In this document: positions 56,181 through 63,727 of the stretch, piece after piece | Numbering within the stretch: position 1 is the first letter of the stretch | How the letters are laid out: the number at the start of each line of letters is the position of its first letter | Assembly: GCF_001418565.1 (NCBI RefSeq) | Contig: NZ_LIQQ01000027.1 | Coordinates: forward strand, 422 to 64,421 | Source: Streptomyces graminilatus | GTDB taxonomy: Bacteria; Actinomycetota; Actinomycetes; Streptomycetales; Streptomycetaceae | Length of the DNA: 64,000 bases | Direction of reading: 5' to 3' | Program-made: the position numbers and the translations under genes | Notes under the pieces: model-generated | What the model was told of the DNA's origin: nothing | The model's database searches: none | What the model saw: only the letters and a program-made list of their open reading frames with translations

Positions 56181-56612
56181 ATGACATTCCGATGTCCGGC
56201 CACGATCCAGGTCGATGACAGTGTCCGAGCTAACGCAGCGAAGATCCCTACGCCCCATGGCTCGGTCGATTGGACGTTGTCCACGGACCTTCAGTGTCTG
56301 GTCGAAGACGTGCCCCACGATTTCCACGCCGCCTTCCTCCGTACCGGCTCTCGCACCGAACCGGATTCAGATGTGTTCTTGTGCTGGAAGGAAGGCTCCT
56401 CGGCGCAGAGCTTGGCAGATCTTGAATGCTGCTTTAACCGGCGTTTCGAGTTGGGCACGGGGTGCACGATCTTCAAGAACCATCCCGGACGGTGCGATTG
56501 GGCATACATCGACCCTGAAGTCGTAGCCGTTCAGGCGCAGGCTGATCAGCTCGTCGAGGAGCTGGATTTGTCGCCGATCTGGCGTGACGCATTGAGACCC
56601 GAAACCCCCTGA
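56181..56612 (+). CDS. Hypothetical cargo protein
   Basis: 143 residues from the ATG at 56181 (GAGAGG upstream; an earlier GTG at 56100 is possible). Contains several Cys (F-R-C-P; L-Q-C-L; F-L-C-W; E-C-C-F; T-G-C-T; R-C-D-W). No family recognised. Confidence 0.55.
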   Translation: MTFRCPATIQVDDSVRANAAKIPTPHGSVDWTLSTDLQCLVEDVPHDFHAAFLRTGSRTEPDSDVFLCWKEGSSAQSLADLECCFNRRFELGTGCTIFKNHPGRCDWAYIDPEVVAVQAQADQLVEELDLSPIWRDALRPETP

Positions 56613-56720
56613 AATCCCGCCCTGCTGGTCGACTTCCGATGGTCTCCCACGTCTATCGAGGACCCCAGCAGGGCGGGGCTGAACCTCGCCTCACGAGGAA
56701 CACCCGCACTAGATCCCCAT

Positions 56721-56817
56721 CCCCTTGTAGCTCAAGCGGTAGAGCGCTGTTGACTTGTCGCTTTAGTCGAACGGCCACGTCCAACAGAGGTTCCGGGTTC
56801 GATCCCCGGCAAGGGGA
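56721..56817 (+). tRNA. Abnormal tRNA-like sequence (97 nt, expanded anticodon arm)
   Basis: A perfect 7-bp acceptor stem (CCCCTTG/CAAGGGG), a D arm GCTC/GAGC with AAGCGGTA loop, and a T arm CCGGG-TTCGATC-CCCGG are all intact. The anticodon arm is 41 instead of 17 bases, from CTGTT to AACAG, so no normal anticodon can be assigned. No CCA is encoded. It could be a tRNA pseudogene, an intron-containing phage tRNA or a tRNA mimic; the preserved arms favour something still under selection. Confidence 0.5.
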
Positions 56818-56871
56818 CTGCTCGCCCTGGGCGAGCGGCAAGGCACCACAACTCTGACCAGAGGAGTGAGT

Positions 56872-57318
56872 ATGTCTGCACCTGTCATCGAGCGAGTGTC
56901 GGCAAGGACACTCGTCGAACCGGCGTTCTTCACACGGCTCAGCCGCCGTGTGGCCACGGTCAACGGCCTGGGTCAAGAGGAGGCGGAGCGGGTCACGGAT
57001 CAGGCTCTCGCCTATCTCGCGGCCAGCGCGCTGAAGGGGCCCGACGTCGGGGCCTTCGGCCCGAGTCCGGCCGTGGACAAGGGCGTGCACGCCTTCCTGG
57101 AGTACACCCGTCAGTATGACCACTTCTTCGCGTCACGTGGTTGGAAGAAAGTGCACCACAACCCCACGGACGTGCCCGGCCGGGAATACGAGCCCGCTGC
57201 GGTACTCATCCCGCGCACGCTGCGAGGGATCGAGTCGGCCGGGTTCGTGATCGACCCCGAGCTGTGGGCGGCTGACAAGGCCGAGTGCAACGAGCTTCCG
57301 TGCGGGGATCACGGCTGA
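56872..57318 (+). CDS. Conserved streptomycete hypothetical protein
   Basis: 148 residues from the ATG at 56872 (GAGGAG at proper distance). S-A-R-T-L-V-E-P-A-F-F-T-R-L, D-Q-A-L-A-Y-L-A-A-S-A, and D-K-G-V-H-A-F-L-E-Y-T-R-Q-Y recall a widespread streptomycete family of unknown function, often annotated as 'glycine-rich domain' related. Directly follows the tRNA-like sequence. Confidence 0.6.
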   Translation: MSAPVIERVSARTLVEPAFFTRLSRRVATVNGLGQEEAERVTDQALAYLAASALKGPDVGAFGPSPAVDKGVHAFLEYTRQYDHFFASRGWKKVHHNPTDVPGREYEPAAVLIPRTLRGIESAGFVIDPELWAADKAECNELPCGDHG

Positions 57319-57387
57319 GCCGAGATCACTGTCTGACGTCGGTCCCCGCCCTACTGTGGGCGGGGACCGGCTGCGTTAGGAGAGAAG

Positions 57388-57843
57388 ATGGCCCAGACCC
57401 TCACTGGAACCGGACGAGTGACGATCTTCCCGTTCTTACATGACTGGAGCACCGGTTCCCGGTGCGTTCTCGCATACTCAACAACGGACGGGGGCCTAAC
57501 TGCTGTCATGGGGGTCATCCCCATCGAAGGCAACGTGTTCGAACCGGGGGACCTCTTCGCCCTGGCCGGAAGGCACGGCTTCGTCGGCGAGTGGAAGGGC
57601 GACCACAAGCAGCGGTGCGGCTGCTGGCTCGCCTGCACCGGCTACAGCTCGCGGACCGTGAGAAAGCCAGGCACCATCGATGTGCCTAACGCCCCGTGGG
57701 CAGTCGATATGGCGTCAACGGTCGTGATGGACAGCTCGTACTACGGCCACAAGTCGGTGTTCGCCGGCCGCTTCAGCTCCGTCGACCAAGATCTGATGAC
57801 ACAGGCCCGTGCACTCGTCCCGGTACCTGTACCTGCTGCATGA
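57388..57843 (+). CDS. Hypothetical cargo protein
   Basis: 151 residues (AGGAG before ATG 57388). Beta-rich, with R-C-G-C-W-L-A-C-T-G in the middle and D-S-S-Y-Y-G-H-K-S near the end. Last gene of the rightward cassette; a strong terminator follows. No family recognised. Confidence 0.55.
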   Translation: MAQTLTGTGRVTIFPFLHDWSTGSRCVLAYSTTDGGLTAVMGVIPIEGNVFEPGDLFALAGRHGFVGEWKGDHKQRCGCWLACTGYSSRTVRKPGTIDVPNAPWAVDMASTVVMDSSYYGHKSVFAGRFSSVDQDLMTQARALVPVPVPAA

Positions 57844-57892
57844 ATGAATTACCCTCGGCCTGGCCGAGGGGACCATCCGAGTCCCGGAGGTC

Positions 57893-57929
57893 AGAGAACC
57901 CCCCCACTGACCCTGTGGGGGGGTTCTCT
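57893..57929. terminator. Bidirectional terminator between convergent genes
   Basis: AGAGAACCCCCCCAC (57893-57907) pairs with its complement at 57915-57929 around TGACCCT. It separates the rightward cassette from the leftward gene at 57943. Confidence 0.85.
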
Positions 57930-57942
57930 GCTTTCCGGCCTG

Positions 57943-58740
57943 TTATGCGCTCAGAGGCAGCATGCCGGCCGTCAACTGAGGTTCGGCAGGCCTATGGCGG
58001 TAGTAGGTGGCTTGAGAGATGCCAACGCTCTTGCAGACGTTCTCAACAGTCGCCTTCTCTCCCTTCGCAGCGAGAGCCTTTCGGGCCTGGTCGATCCGCT
58101 GAGTGAGAGCCAGCGTCCGAGGCTGGGCCTCCTCCTCCCTGAGAGAGTCGTCCAGGACCCCAGTGACTTTCGCGGCTGCCGCAGACAACTCCTCTGCGGT
58201 GTCGGCAGCTCTCACCACCTCGACAAGGACCGCACCAGCACGAGAGACCAGAGCCGCGCTCTCTGAGGCAACGAGAGCCGTCGTGAGGCTCTTGATCGTC
58301 TCTCGGGCCTCAGTCAGTTCCTCAGAGGCAGAACGGACCTCGGATGGAGTCTCAGCCATGTGAATGAGGTGGGCGATCACGAGAGGCGGAATGCAGGAGA
58401 CAGCCACCACCAGGGCCGCGGAAGTCCCCATGTAGCTCTGCTCGATCAGGTGAGAGATCGACTGGGCAGACATCGCGAGAACGAGAGCCAGCACACCGCC
58501 AATGAGAGCTGTCCTCTCGCCGGACAGCCGCATCTTGCGGCGGTACCACGAGATGGCACCAGCCGCGAGGGCGTACACCGAGAGGCAGACCGGCATGGCG
58601 GGGGCATACCTCTCACTCCACCCAGCGGTGCGAGCTAGGGCCACTTCTCCGGGGATGGAGAGGTATAGCGCTGCGAGTACAGCGGCGGGGATGGCGACGT
58701 ACAGGACTGCCTTGATGTACCAGGGCACAGCTCTAGACAT
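57943..58740 (-). CDS. DUF2637-like membrane protein with C-terminal HTH
   Basis: 265 residues. Four hydrophobic segments in the first 130 (A-V-L-Y-V-A-I-P-A-A-V-L-A-A-L; V-C-L-S-V-Y-A-L-A-A-G-A-I; I-G-G-V-L-A-L-V-L-A-M-S; A-A-L-V-V-A-V-S-C-I-P-P-L-V-I-A) match the DUF2637 type encoded by streptomycete plasmids and integrative elements. A coiled coil (about 140-180) and a small HTH (T-V-E-N-V-C-K-S-V-G-I-S-Q-A-T-Y-Y-R-H) follow. Unusual content for a siphovirus; suggests exchange with integrative conjugative elements. Confidence 0.75.
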   Translation of the reverse strand: MSRAVPWYIKAVLYVAIPAAVLAALYLSIPGEVALARTAGWSERYAPAMPVCLSVYALAAGAISWYRRKMRLSGERTALIGGVLALVLAMSAQSISHLIEQSYMGTSAALVVAVSCIPPLVIAHLIHMAETPSEVRSASEELTEARETIKSLTTALVASESAALVSRAGAVLVEVVRAADTAEELSAAAAKVTGVLDDSLREEEAQPRTLALTQRIDQARKALAAKGEKATVENVCKSVGISQATYYRHRPAEPQLTAGMLPLSA

Positions 58741-58771
58741 GAGTGTCCTCTCAAATGTGCTTGGGGGGGAG

Positions 58772-59638
58772 TTAGACGCCGAGGAACGAGGCGGCGCGGC
58801 CCATCTCGTCCTTGCAGTTGCGGCAGACGCCGCCGTGGTGGCCGAGAGGGAAGATCACCGCACAGACCTCGCAGGCAACCCGCTCAACGGGCTTGGAGGT
58901 CTGCTGATGACGGACAGACCTCTCCGGGGTGAAGTGCTTCAGCCGGTGAGAGATCAGACCTGCAACCGAGTCGATCGGACCAGGGAGGGCAGCGGTGAGG
59001 CACTTAAGGATCTCGTCGCTTCGGTAGTCCTCGCGCAGCCACGGCACGACCTTGGGGGCCAGGCGGGCAATCTCCTGGTCCGTGAGAGGCAGGCTCTTGT
59101 GCAGGCTCAGCCGCTCAAGGATGCGGCGCCCTTCACGGGCCATCTCGCGATCGATCTTGTGCAGGAAGGCGGCTTCTCCCTCCCCGCCCTTCTCGGGGCT
59201 TTGGGGTGTGAGCGGAGCCAGGTCCTGAGCATCGCTCGGGGGTGGGGTGATGTCTTTCTTGCTCTTCGTCTTTCTCCCTATGGGAGAGGCGCCGACGGCC
59301 CGACCACTCGCCACACCGGCCGCCGGGAACCGGTCAGTCGGAGCTTCAGGGGTATCCGTGACAGTCGTGATGGTGACCCACCGGCCAGTCTCCGGGTCCT
59401 GCACCTTGGCGCGCTTGACGTAGCCAGCCTCGATCAGCTCGTTCATGGCTTTCGAGACAGAACGCCGGCCGTTGGAGACCTGCGCGGCGATCCTGTCGAC
59501 CGTCGCCCCGGCGCCATCAGGCAAGGAGAGCAAACGCGTCAGCAGGCCCACGGCCTCAAGAGAGAGGATGCCGTGACGTGCGATTGTGTTGGGTATCTGG
59601 ACATAGCCAGATGAGCGATTGGTACGCTTGACCTGCAT
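58772..59638 (-). CDS. Winged-helix protein with C-terminal zinc site (replication/regulation)
   Basis: 288 residues from the ATG at 59638 (start Q-V-K-R-T-N-R-S-S-G-Y-V-Q; a longer frame to 59665 exists). Residues 15-85 form a winged helix (L-S-L-E-A-V-G-L-L-T-R-L-L-S-L-P; G-R-R-S-V-S-K-A-M-N-E-L), like DnaD/replication-initiator or regulator proteins of streptomycete mobile elements. The C-terminus has C-E-V-C and C-R-N-C-K-D, a zinc site. Upstream lie two tandem copies of the conserved repeat. Confidence 0.7.
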   Translation of the reverse strand: MQVKRTNRSSGYVQIPNTIARHGILSLEAVGLLTRLLSLPDGAGATVDRIAAQVSNGRRSVSKAMNELIEAGYVKRAKVQDPETGRWVTITTVTDTPEAPTDRFPAAGVASGRAVGASPIGRKTKSKKDITPPPSDAQDLAPLTPQSPEKGGEGEAAFLHKIDREMAREGRRILERLSLHKSLPLTDQEIARLAPKVVPWLREDYRSDEILKCLTAALPGPIDSVAGLISHRLKHFTPERSVRHQQTSKPVERVACEVCAVIFPLGHHGGVCRNCKDEMGRAASFLGV

Positions 59639-59710
59639 CGAAGACCTAGACCTCTTCGGTTGCACTGACCCCCGCGAGGTACCAGCCTCAAGGGGGTCGC
59701 TTATGGGTGA

Positions 59711-59742
59711 TGTAGTTGAGTGGGTGACGGTTGAGTGGGTGA
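59711..59742 (+). promoter_or_regulatory. Tandem conserved TTGAGT repeats, sites 8 and 9
   Basis: GTTGAGTGGGTGA occurs at 59715-59727 and again at 59730-59742, 15 bases apart, pointing rightward, upstream of the winged-helix gene on the opposite strand. These are the only tandem copies. Confidence 0.65.
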
Positions 59743-59907
59743 GGACCGTAGCATGATCGACCGGCCTCCGGTCAACCCCCTACCGCGCCTCCTGTCCCCT
59801 GATGTGCCGCACTGGACCGTCGCGGGCTCCCTCCGCAGACTCAGCAGAATCTCAGCAGAGCAACCATCACGCACTACATCCAAGAGGCACGAACGAGCAC
59901 AACAAAA

Positions 59908-59943
59908 AGGCCCTGACCAGGGCGTTTGACCAGGTCAGAGCCT
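59908..59943. terminator. Hairpin at the right phage end
   Basis: AGGC-C-CTGACC (59908-59918) pairs with GGTCAG-A-GCCT (59933-59943), ten pairs with one mismatch, 25 bases before attR. Confidence 0.55.
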
Positions 59944-59962
59944 CGTGCTATTAACGGCCCGA

Positions 59963-60184
59963 TTAAACCTCGACGTTCACCAGGTGGATGTTCTTGCACT
60001 CAAGCGCGTACGCGAGACCGCCCGCGACGAACACACCACCGCGCGCGATGCTGAGGACGACATCGGGCTCGTACCCGTCGTCGGCGATGGTCTGTGCGAG
60101 CTCACGGACGGCGAGACCGAACTGCTCGTAGGAGAGGTTCTCCCGTATGACTGCCGGGTCTGCCGGGTCTGCCATGTCCGTCAT
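59963..60184 (-). pseudogene. Phosphoribosyltransferase, N-terminal part, truncated by the prophage
   Basis: 72 host codons from the ATG at 60184 (ATGA overlap with the dcd stop, so the two genes are coupled) to the att core, then phage DNA adds GTT TAA. The protein contains A-D-D-G-Y-E-P-D-V-V-L-S-I-A-R-G-G, the beginning of the phosphoribosyltransferase fold, and ends at N-V-E-V. The PRPP loop is on the other side of the prophage. Excision would restore the gene. Confidence 0.92.
59969..59977. other. attR core
   Basis: CTCGACGTT, identical to attL at 2624-2632. To the left is phage DNA (GATTAAAC), to the right the host codons for the N-terminal half of the phosphoribosyltransferase. Confidence 0.85.
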
Positions 60185-60756
60185 ACCTGCGTCCGGTGGA
60201 AGTTGAGGAAGGACCGGGAGGCGGTGGGGCCGCGCTGCCCCTGGTACCGGGAGCCGTACCGCTCGCTGCCGTACGGGAACTCGGCCGACGAGCTGAGCTG
60301 GAACAGACACAACTGCCCGATCTTCATACCGGGCCAGAGCTTGATGGGCAGCGTCGCGAGGTTGGAGAGTTCGAGCGTCACGTGCCCGGAGAACCCGGGG
60401 TCGATGAACCCTGCGGTGGAGTGGGTGACGAGCCCGAGCCGCCCGAGCGAGCTCTTGCCCTCAAGCCGGGAGGCAAGGTTGTCGGGAAGAGTGATGACTT
60501 CATACGTGGAGGCGAGCACGAACTCCCCGGGGTGGAGGATGAACGGCTCGTCGCCCTCGGGCTCGACGAGCCGCGTGAGGTCGGACTGCTCGATCGACGG
60601 GTCGATGTGGGGGTAGCGGTGGTTCTCGAACACCCGGAAGAAGCGGTCGAGGCGCACGTCGACGCTCGACGGCTGCACCATGGATTCGTCGTAGGGATCG
60701 ATCCGTACTCGCCCGGAGTCGATCTCGGCCCGGATGTCCTTGTCTGAGAGAAGCAC
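60181..60756 (-). CDS. dcd: dCTP deaminase
   Basis: 191 residues, full length. Converts dCTP to dUTP for thymidylate synthesis. Visible motifs: S-S-V-D-V-R-L-D, the active-site stretch [23 protein letters not shown] and the C-terminal Y-Q-G-Q-R-G-P-T. Host gene, coupled to the phosphoribosyltransferase that the prophage has cut. Confidence 0.97.
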   Translation of the reverse strand: MLLSDKDIRAEIDSGRVRIDPYDESMVQPSSVDVRLDRFFRVFENHRYPHIDPSIEQSDLTRLVEPEGDEPFILHPGEFVLASTYEVITLPDNLASRLEGKSSLGRLGLVTHSTAGFIDPGFSGHVTLELSNLATLPIKLWPGMKIGQLCLFQLSSSAEFPYGSERYGSRYQGQRGPTASRSFLNFHRTQV

Positions 60757-60850
60757 GCCCCGAGGATACGCAAGACGCGCGAACCCGACACCACCGGCCG
60801 GTTCCGCGCGCCTGCCACTCCCTCTACCTACTCCACTTGGTGCTTCTACT

Positions 60851-61042
60851 TCACTTGGTGCTGGTGCTCCGCTGCTGTTCCAACTGCTGCTCCAACGTCA
60901 CTGGCACCACACTGCGGAGCCGCGCGCAGCGCGGACACCGGACCAGCCGGCCGGGGCCGAGCCGCTCGGCCTGCTGCATCGGGAACGAAGCGGTGCTGAA
61001 CACGTGCCCTTCGGCACAACGGACGACGGTGCGCTCGATCAA
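60851..61042 (-). CDS. Small zinc-finger protein
   Basis: 63 residues from a TTG at 61042 (GAGGA directly upstream). V-V-R-C-A-E-G-H and V-R-C-P-R-C-A form a four-ligand zinc site; [13 protein letters not shown] lies between. A conserved small streptomycete family next to dcd as I recall; function unknown. The frame continues upstream but without protein character. Confidence 0.65.
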   Translation of the reverse strand: MIERTVVRCAEGHVFSTASFPMQQAERLGPGRLVRCPRCARLRSVVPVTLEQQLEQQRSTSTK

Positions 61043-61391
61043 GTCCTCAGAGTCCCTTCCCCAAGAGCCGTCGCCGGTCACTGTCGAGACCGACGAGGAA
61101 AGCCACATTACGGGACGAAAAGGGCCACCCCTCAGGCGGCACTCCGATCCCGCCCAGCCCCTCTTCCGCGCCCCCACCGTACGCCCCAACTCCGGCCACC
61201 CGCAGCCGGGTCGCGCCGCGAAAACGCGTCCGATCCGGGTTCGGCCGGGGCATGGTTCGCGCCCGTTTTCCACCTGGAACACCCTCGGAATCCCCCGGAA
61301 ACGGGAGCAGGCCCCACGGCTTCGAGACCGGGGGCCTGGCGTACGGTAGAGTGACTGAGCGTTCGGACATCGGTTCAGACCGGCGTCTTAC
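61043..61391. other. Host intergenic region before tRNA-Gly
   Basis: About 350 GC-rich bases. The TAGAGT near 61346 could be the -10 of the tRNA promoter. Otherwise nothing I can support; the overlapping frames look like shadows. Confidence 0.4.
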
Positions 61392-61465
61392 GCGGGTGTA
61401 GTTTAGTGGTAGAACATCAGCTTCCCAAGCTGAGAGTGCGAGTTCGATTCTCGTCACCCGCTCCA
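61392..61465 (+). tRNA. tRNA-Gly(CCC)
   Basis: Acceptor GCGGGTG/CACCCGC, anticodon arm TCAGC-TTCCCAA-GCTGA with anticodon CCC, T arm GCGAG-TTCGATT-CTCGT, discriminator U, and CCA encoded at 61463-61465. A normal host gene; not used as the attachment site. Confidence 0.96.
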
Positions 61466-61646
61466 TATTGAAACCCCAGGTCAGTGGCCTGGGGTTTATT
61501 TATTGTCTAGTCCAATCCTGGGCAGCGCGCCCTCCGCGCGGTCAGCTTCCTCACCCCTGGCAAGTTTCGGCAAGTTCCTCGCTCCCCGGCTCCGTCGCGG
61601 GCAAGCTCTGGCACAGCGATCGTTACCGGCATTCGAGGAGGACATC

Positions 61647-61877
61647 ATGGCCCTGCGTAAGCTCGGTAAGGACCCGGAGAGTCCCAGCGGCGGCTCCCCC
61701 ACCATCTACCTCGACGAGGAGAAGGACAGCTACCTCGTTCAGGGGCTGAAGGTGGAGAACATCGAGCGCCTCGGGCAGATGGACATCCCCGGTCATGAAT
61801 CGGTGGTGGAGATCCCCCGGCGCATGGTGCAGTTCTTCCTGGAGGTGAAGAAGGTTGACGAGGACCCCGACGTTTGA
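61647..61877 (+). CDS. Small conserved protein upstream of DUF6879
   Basis: 76 residues from the ATG at 61647 (GAGGAGGA upstream). A-L-R-K-L-G-K-D-P-E-S-P, then a beta-rich part I-Y-L-D-E-E-K-D-S-Y and V-E-I-P-R-R-M-V. Commonly paired with DUF6879 in Streptomyces; overlaps it by 23 bases. Role unknown. Confidence 0.75.
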   Translation: MALRKLGKDPESPSGGSPTIYLDEEKDSYLVQGLKVENIERLGQMDIPGHESVVEIPRRMVQFFLEVKKVDEDPDV

Positions 61878-62367
61878 GGAGTTGTTCCGCGACTGCCAGC
61901 GGACGGCCGTCCATCTGGAGATGCGAGACGCCTACATGAAGTCGGACCCGGCGTTCGTCGACTGGAAGGCCGGCGCAACGCTCGACCCGGCCGAGCGCTG
62001 GGGCGACTGGCTCAGCCTCGCCACGGAGGCGACTTCGCGAGGCGTCGAAGTGCGCCGGGCGCGTGTCGTCTCGACGCCCGTCAGTGAGTACATCCGCTTC
62101 GAGTACGACGTGACGGACGGCCTCAACATCGCCGCCGGCGAGGACGTGCACTGGCTCTCCCGACGAAACGCAACGGGCCTCGCTCTCCCGGGCAACGACT
62201 TCTGGCTCTTCGACTCCAGCCTCGTTCTCGTCAACCACTTCGATGGCGAGGGCGAGAACATGGAGATGGAACTCACGGAGGACCCCGAGGTCGCGAAGCT
62301 GTGCGAGTCGGCCTTCGAGGCCGTGTGGGCGCGAGCAACACCCCACGCAGAGTTCCAGCCGGACTGA
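61855..62367 (+). CDS. DUF6879 family protein
   Basis: 170 residues from a TTG at 61855. T-F-E-E-L-F-R-D-C-Q-R-T-A-V-H-L-E-M-R-D at the start and S-E-Y-I-R-F-E-Y-D-V-T in the middle are the family hallmarks. These proteins are usually encoded beside XRE-DUF5753 regulators, as here. Confidence 0.9.
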   Translation: MTRTPTFEELFRDCQRTAVHLEMRDAYMKSDPAFVDWKAGATLDPAERWGDWLSLATEATSRGVEVRRARVVSTPVSEYIRFEYDVTDGLNIAAGEDVHWLSRRNATGLALPGNDFWLFDSSLVLVNHFDGEGENMEMELTEDPEVAKLCESAFEAVWARATPHAEFQPD

Positions 62368-62394
62368 CAACTCGAACAGCATCAACCCAACGAC

Positions 62395-63240
62395 ATGACG
62401 TCGCCCTCTTCGAGCGTTCAAGAAGCCCGCAGGGCCCTGGGGAAACGCCTGAGCGAAATCCGGCTCGAAGCCGGGCTCACCAAGCGGGCGTTGGCCACCA
62501 GTCTCGGCTGGCACGAGTCGAAGTGTTCGCGGTTCGAGAGCGGCACCCGCCCGCCCTCGGAGCGCGACCTTCGTGCGTGGGCCGCTGCTTGCGGCGCACA
62601 GAGCGTGGCCGAGGATCTCGTCTCGACGGCCCGTGGCATCGAAGGCATGTACGTCGAGTGGCGCCGGATGGAGCGCACCGGCCTGAAGCAGGCCCAGGAG
62701 TCCGTACTCCCCCTCTGGGAACGCACCCAGCGCTTCCGTATCTACTCGCCGTGGCTGATTCCCGGCCCCGTGCAGACGGGCTCGTACATCACCGCGCTCC
62801 TCACCTCTATTCGCGACCGTCGCGGCCTCATCGATGACGTGCCGGCGGCTGTCAGGGTGCGCGTGGAGAAGCAGCAGATCGTGTACGGCAACCACACGTT
62901 CGCGATCCTCCTGGAAGAGGGAGCGCTCCGAAAGCGCATAGGCGGCACTGAGGTGATGGCCGGTCAACTCGGCTACCTGCTCAGCGTTATGGCGCTGCCC
63001 TCGGTGAGCATCGGCATCATTCCCGAGGACGCCGACCGTTCAAGCCTCTGGCCTGTCGAGGGGTTCTTCCTGTACGACGACCACACGGTCCACGTCGAAC
63101 TCGTCTCAGCCCACTTGGCTGTGACGCAGAAGCACGAACTTGCCATGTATGCCCAGACGTTCACGGATCTGGCCGAACTTGCCGTCTACGGCCCGGCAGC
63201 TCGCGAACTCATCACAGCAGCCATCGACTCCCTGGGGTGA
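62395..63240 (+). CDS. XRE regulator with DUF5753 (Scr1-type antitoxin-like)
   Basis: 281 residues. XRE domain at about 10-70 (L-G-K-R-L-S-E-I-R-L-E-A-G-L; W-H-E-S-K-C-S-R-F-E-S-G). The rest is DUF5753: F-R-I-Y-S-P-W-L-I-P-G-P-V-Q-T and L-L-E-E-G-A-L-R. Very common in Streptomyces, next to small effector genes; here with DUF6879. Confidence 0.9.
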   Translation: MTSPSSSVQEARRALGKRLSEIRLEAGLTKRALATSLGWHESKCSRFESGTRPPSERDLRAWAAACGAQSVAEDLVSTARGIEGMYVEWRRMERTGLKQAQESVLPLWERTQRFRIYSPWLIPGPVQTGSYITALLTSIRDRRGLIDDVPAAVRVRVEKQQIVYGNHTFAILLEEGALRKRIGGTEVMAGQLGYLLSVMALPSVSIGIIPEDADRSSLWPVEGFFLYDDHTVHVELVSAHLAVTQKHELAMYAQTFTDLAELAVYGPAARELITAAIDSLG

Positions 63241-63334
63241 ATGCCGGGCAAGTTCCGGCACACTCGTAGAGCCTCGACCACCGCCCTTTCTAGCGTTATC
63301 GGCACGGCTGGAACACGTGCGCTGAAGGGGCGAA

Positions 63335-63727
63335 GTGGTGATCACTGTGGCAAGTAGTGTCAAGGCGTCGAGAGCAACCGACAGCGCGGGAGCCGAAGTT
63401 CTCCCGGTCGACGTCGAGACGATTCCGGAGAGCACCGAGGCTGCCCTAGCAATGCAGATGGCCACCTCGACCCGCAAGGACATGGACGTGTCCACGCCGG
63501 AGATCATCGGGCACCTCAACCTTCTCCTCGGCGAGGATCTGGGAGCGGACGAGGACAACGACGTTCGGGAGCTGTTCCGCAAGGCGTACCGGCTCCTCGA
63601 CCTGAAGAATCGTCCGACCGCAGAGACTCCGGCATTCGGCACCTTCATCTACCTCCGGGATGCCGCCGACCTCACGCGAAGGCTCCTGTGGGTCTACACC
63701 CAGCGCCACGGGCTCGGTGCCCCGTGA
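63335..63727 (+). CDS. Conserved streptomycete protein, host paralogue of 55363
   Basis: 130 residues from a GTG at 63335; a GTG four codons later would align better with the phage paralogue. Shares S-T-R-K-D-M-D and L-G-E-D-L-G-A-D-E-D with it. Its stop overlaps the GTG of the next gene (GTGA). Function unknown. Confidence 0.7.
   Translation: MVITVASSVKASRATDSAGAEVLPVDVETIPESTEAALAMQMATSTRKDMDVSTPEIIGHLNLLLGEDLGADEDNDVRELFRKAYRLLDLKNRPTAETPAFGTFIYLRDAADLTRRLLWVYTQRHGLGAP

Larger units (their letters stand above)
2624..59977. mobile_element. Complete temperate siphovirus prophage
   Basis: Both ends are fixed by the 9-bp repeat CTCGACGTT, which sits exactly where the two halves of a host phosphoribosyltransferase gene would rejoin. 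Between them are an integrase and excisionase, a full replication set, terminase, capsid, connector, tail, lysis and regulatory genes, none obviously broken except the primase split. Gene order and content (class II ribonucleotide reductase, ThyX, Pol A, Cas4-like nuclease, CHAP-LysM lysin, Gp37-like tail protein) resemble Streptomyces R4-like/Arquatrovirinae siphoviruses. That affiliation is from memory and not searched. The intact gene set suggests an inducible prophage. Confidence 0.93.

Noticed and set aside
61392-61465. tRNA-Gly as the phage attachment site
   Set aside because: The tRNA is intact and 1.4 kb outside the point where the phosphoribosyltransferase is cut; no copy of its 3' end occurs at the left end.
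61645-62967. A 440-residue leftward frame over the DUF6879 and XRE-DUF5753 genes
   Set aside because: Both rightward genes are well-known families; the opposite frame is a codon-bias shadow.
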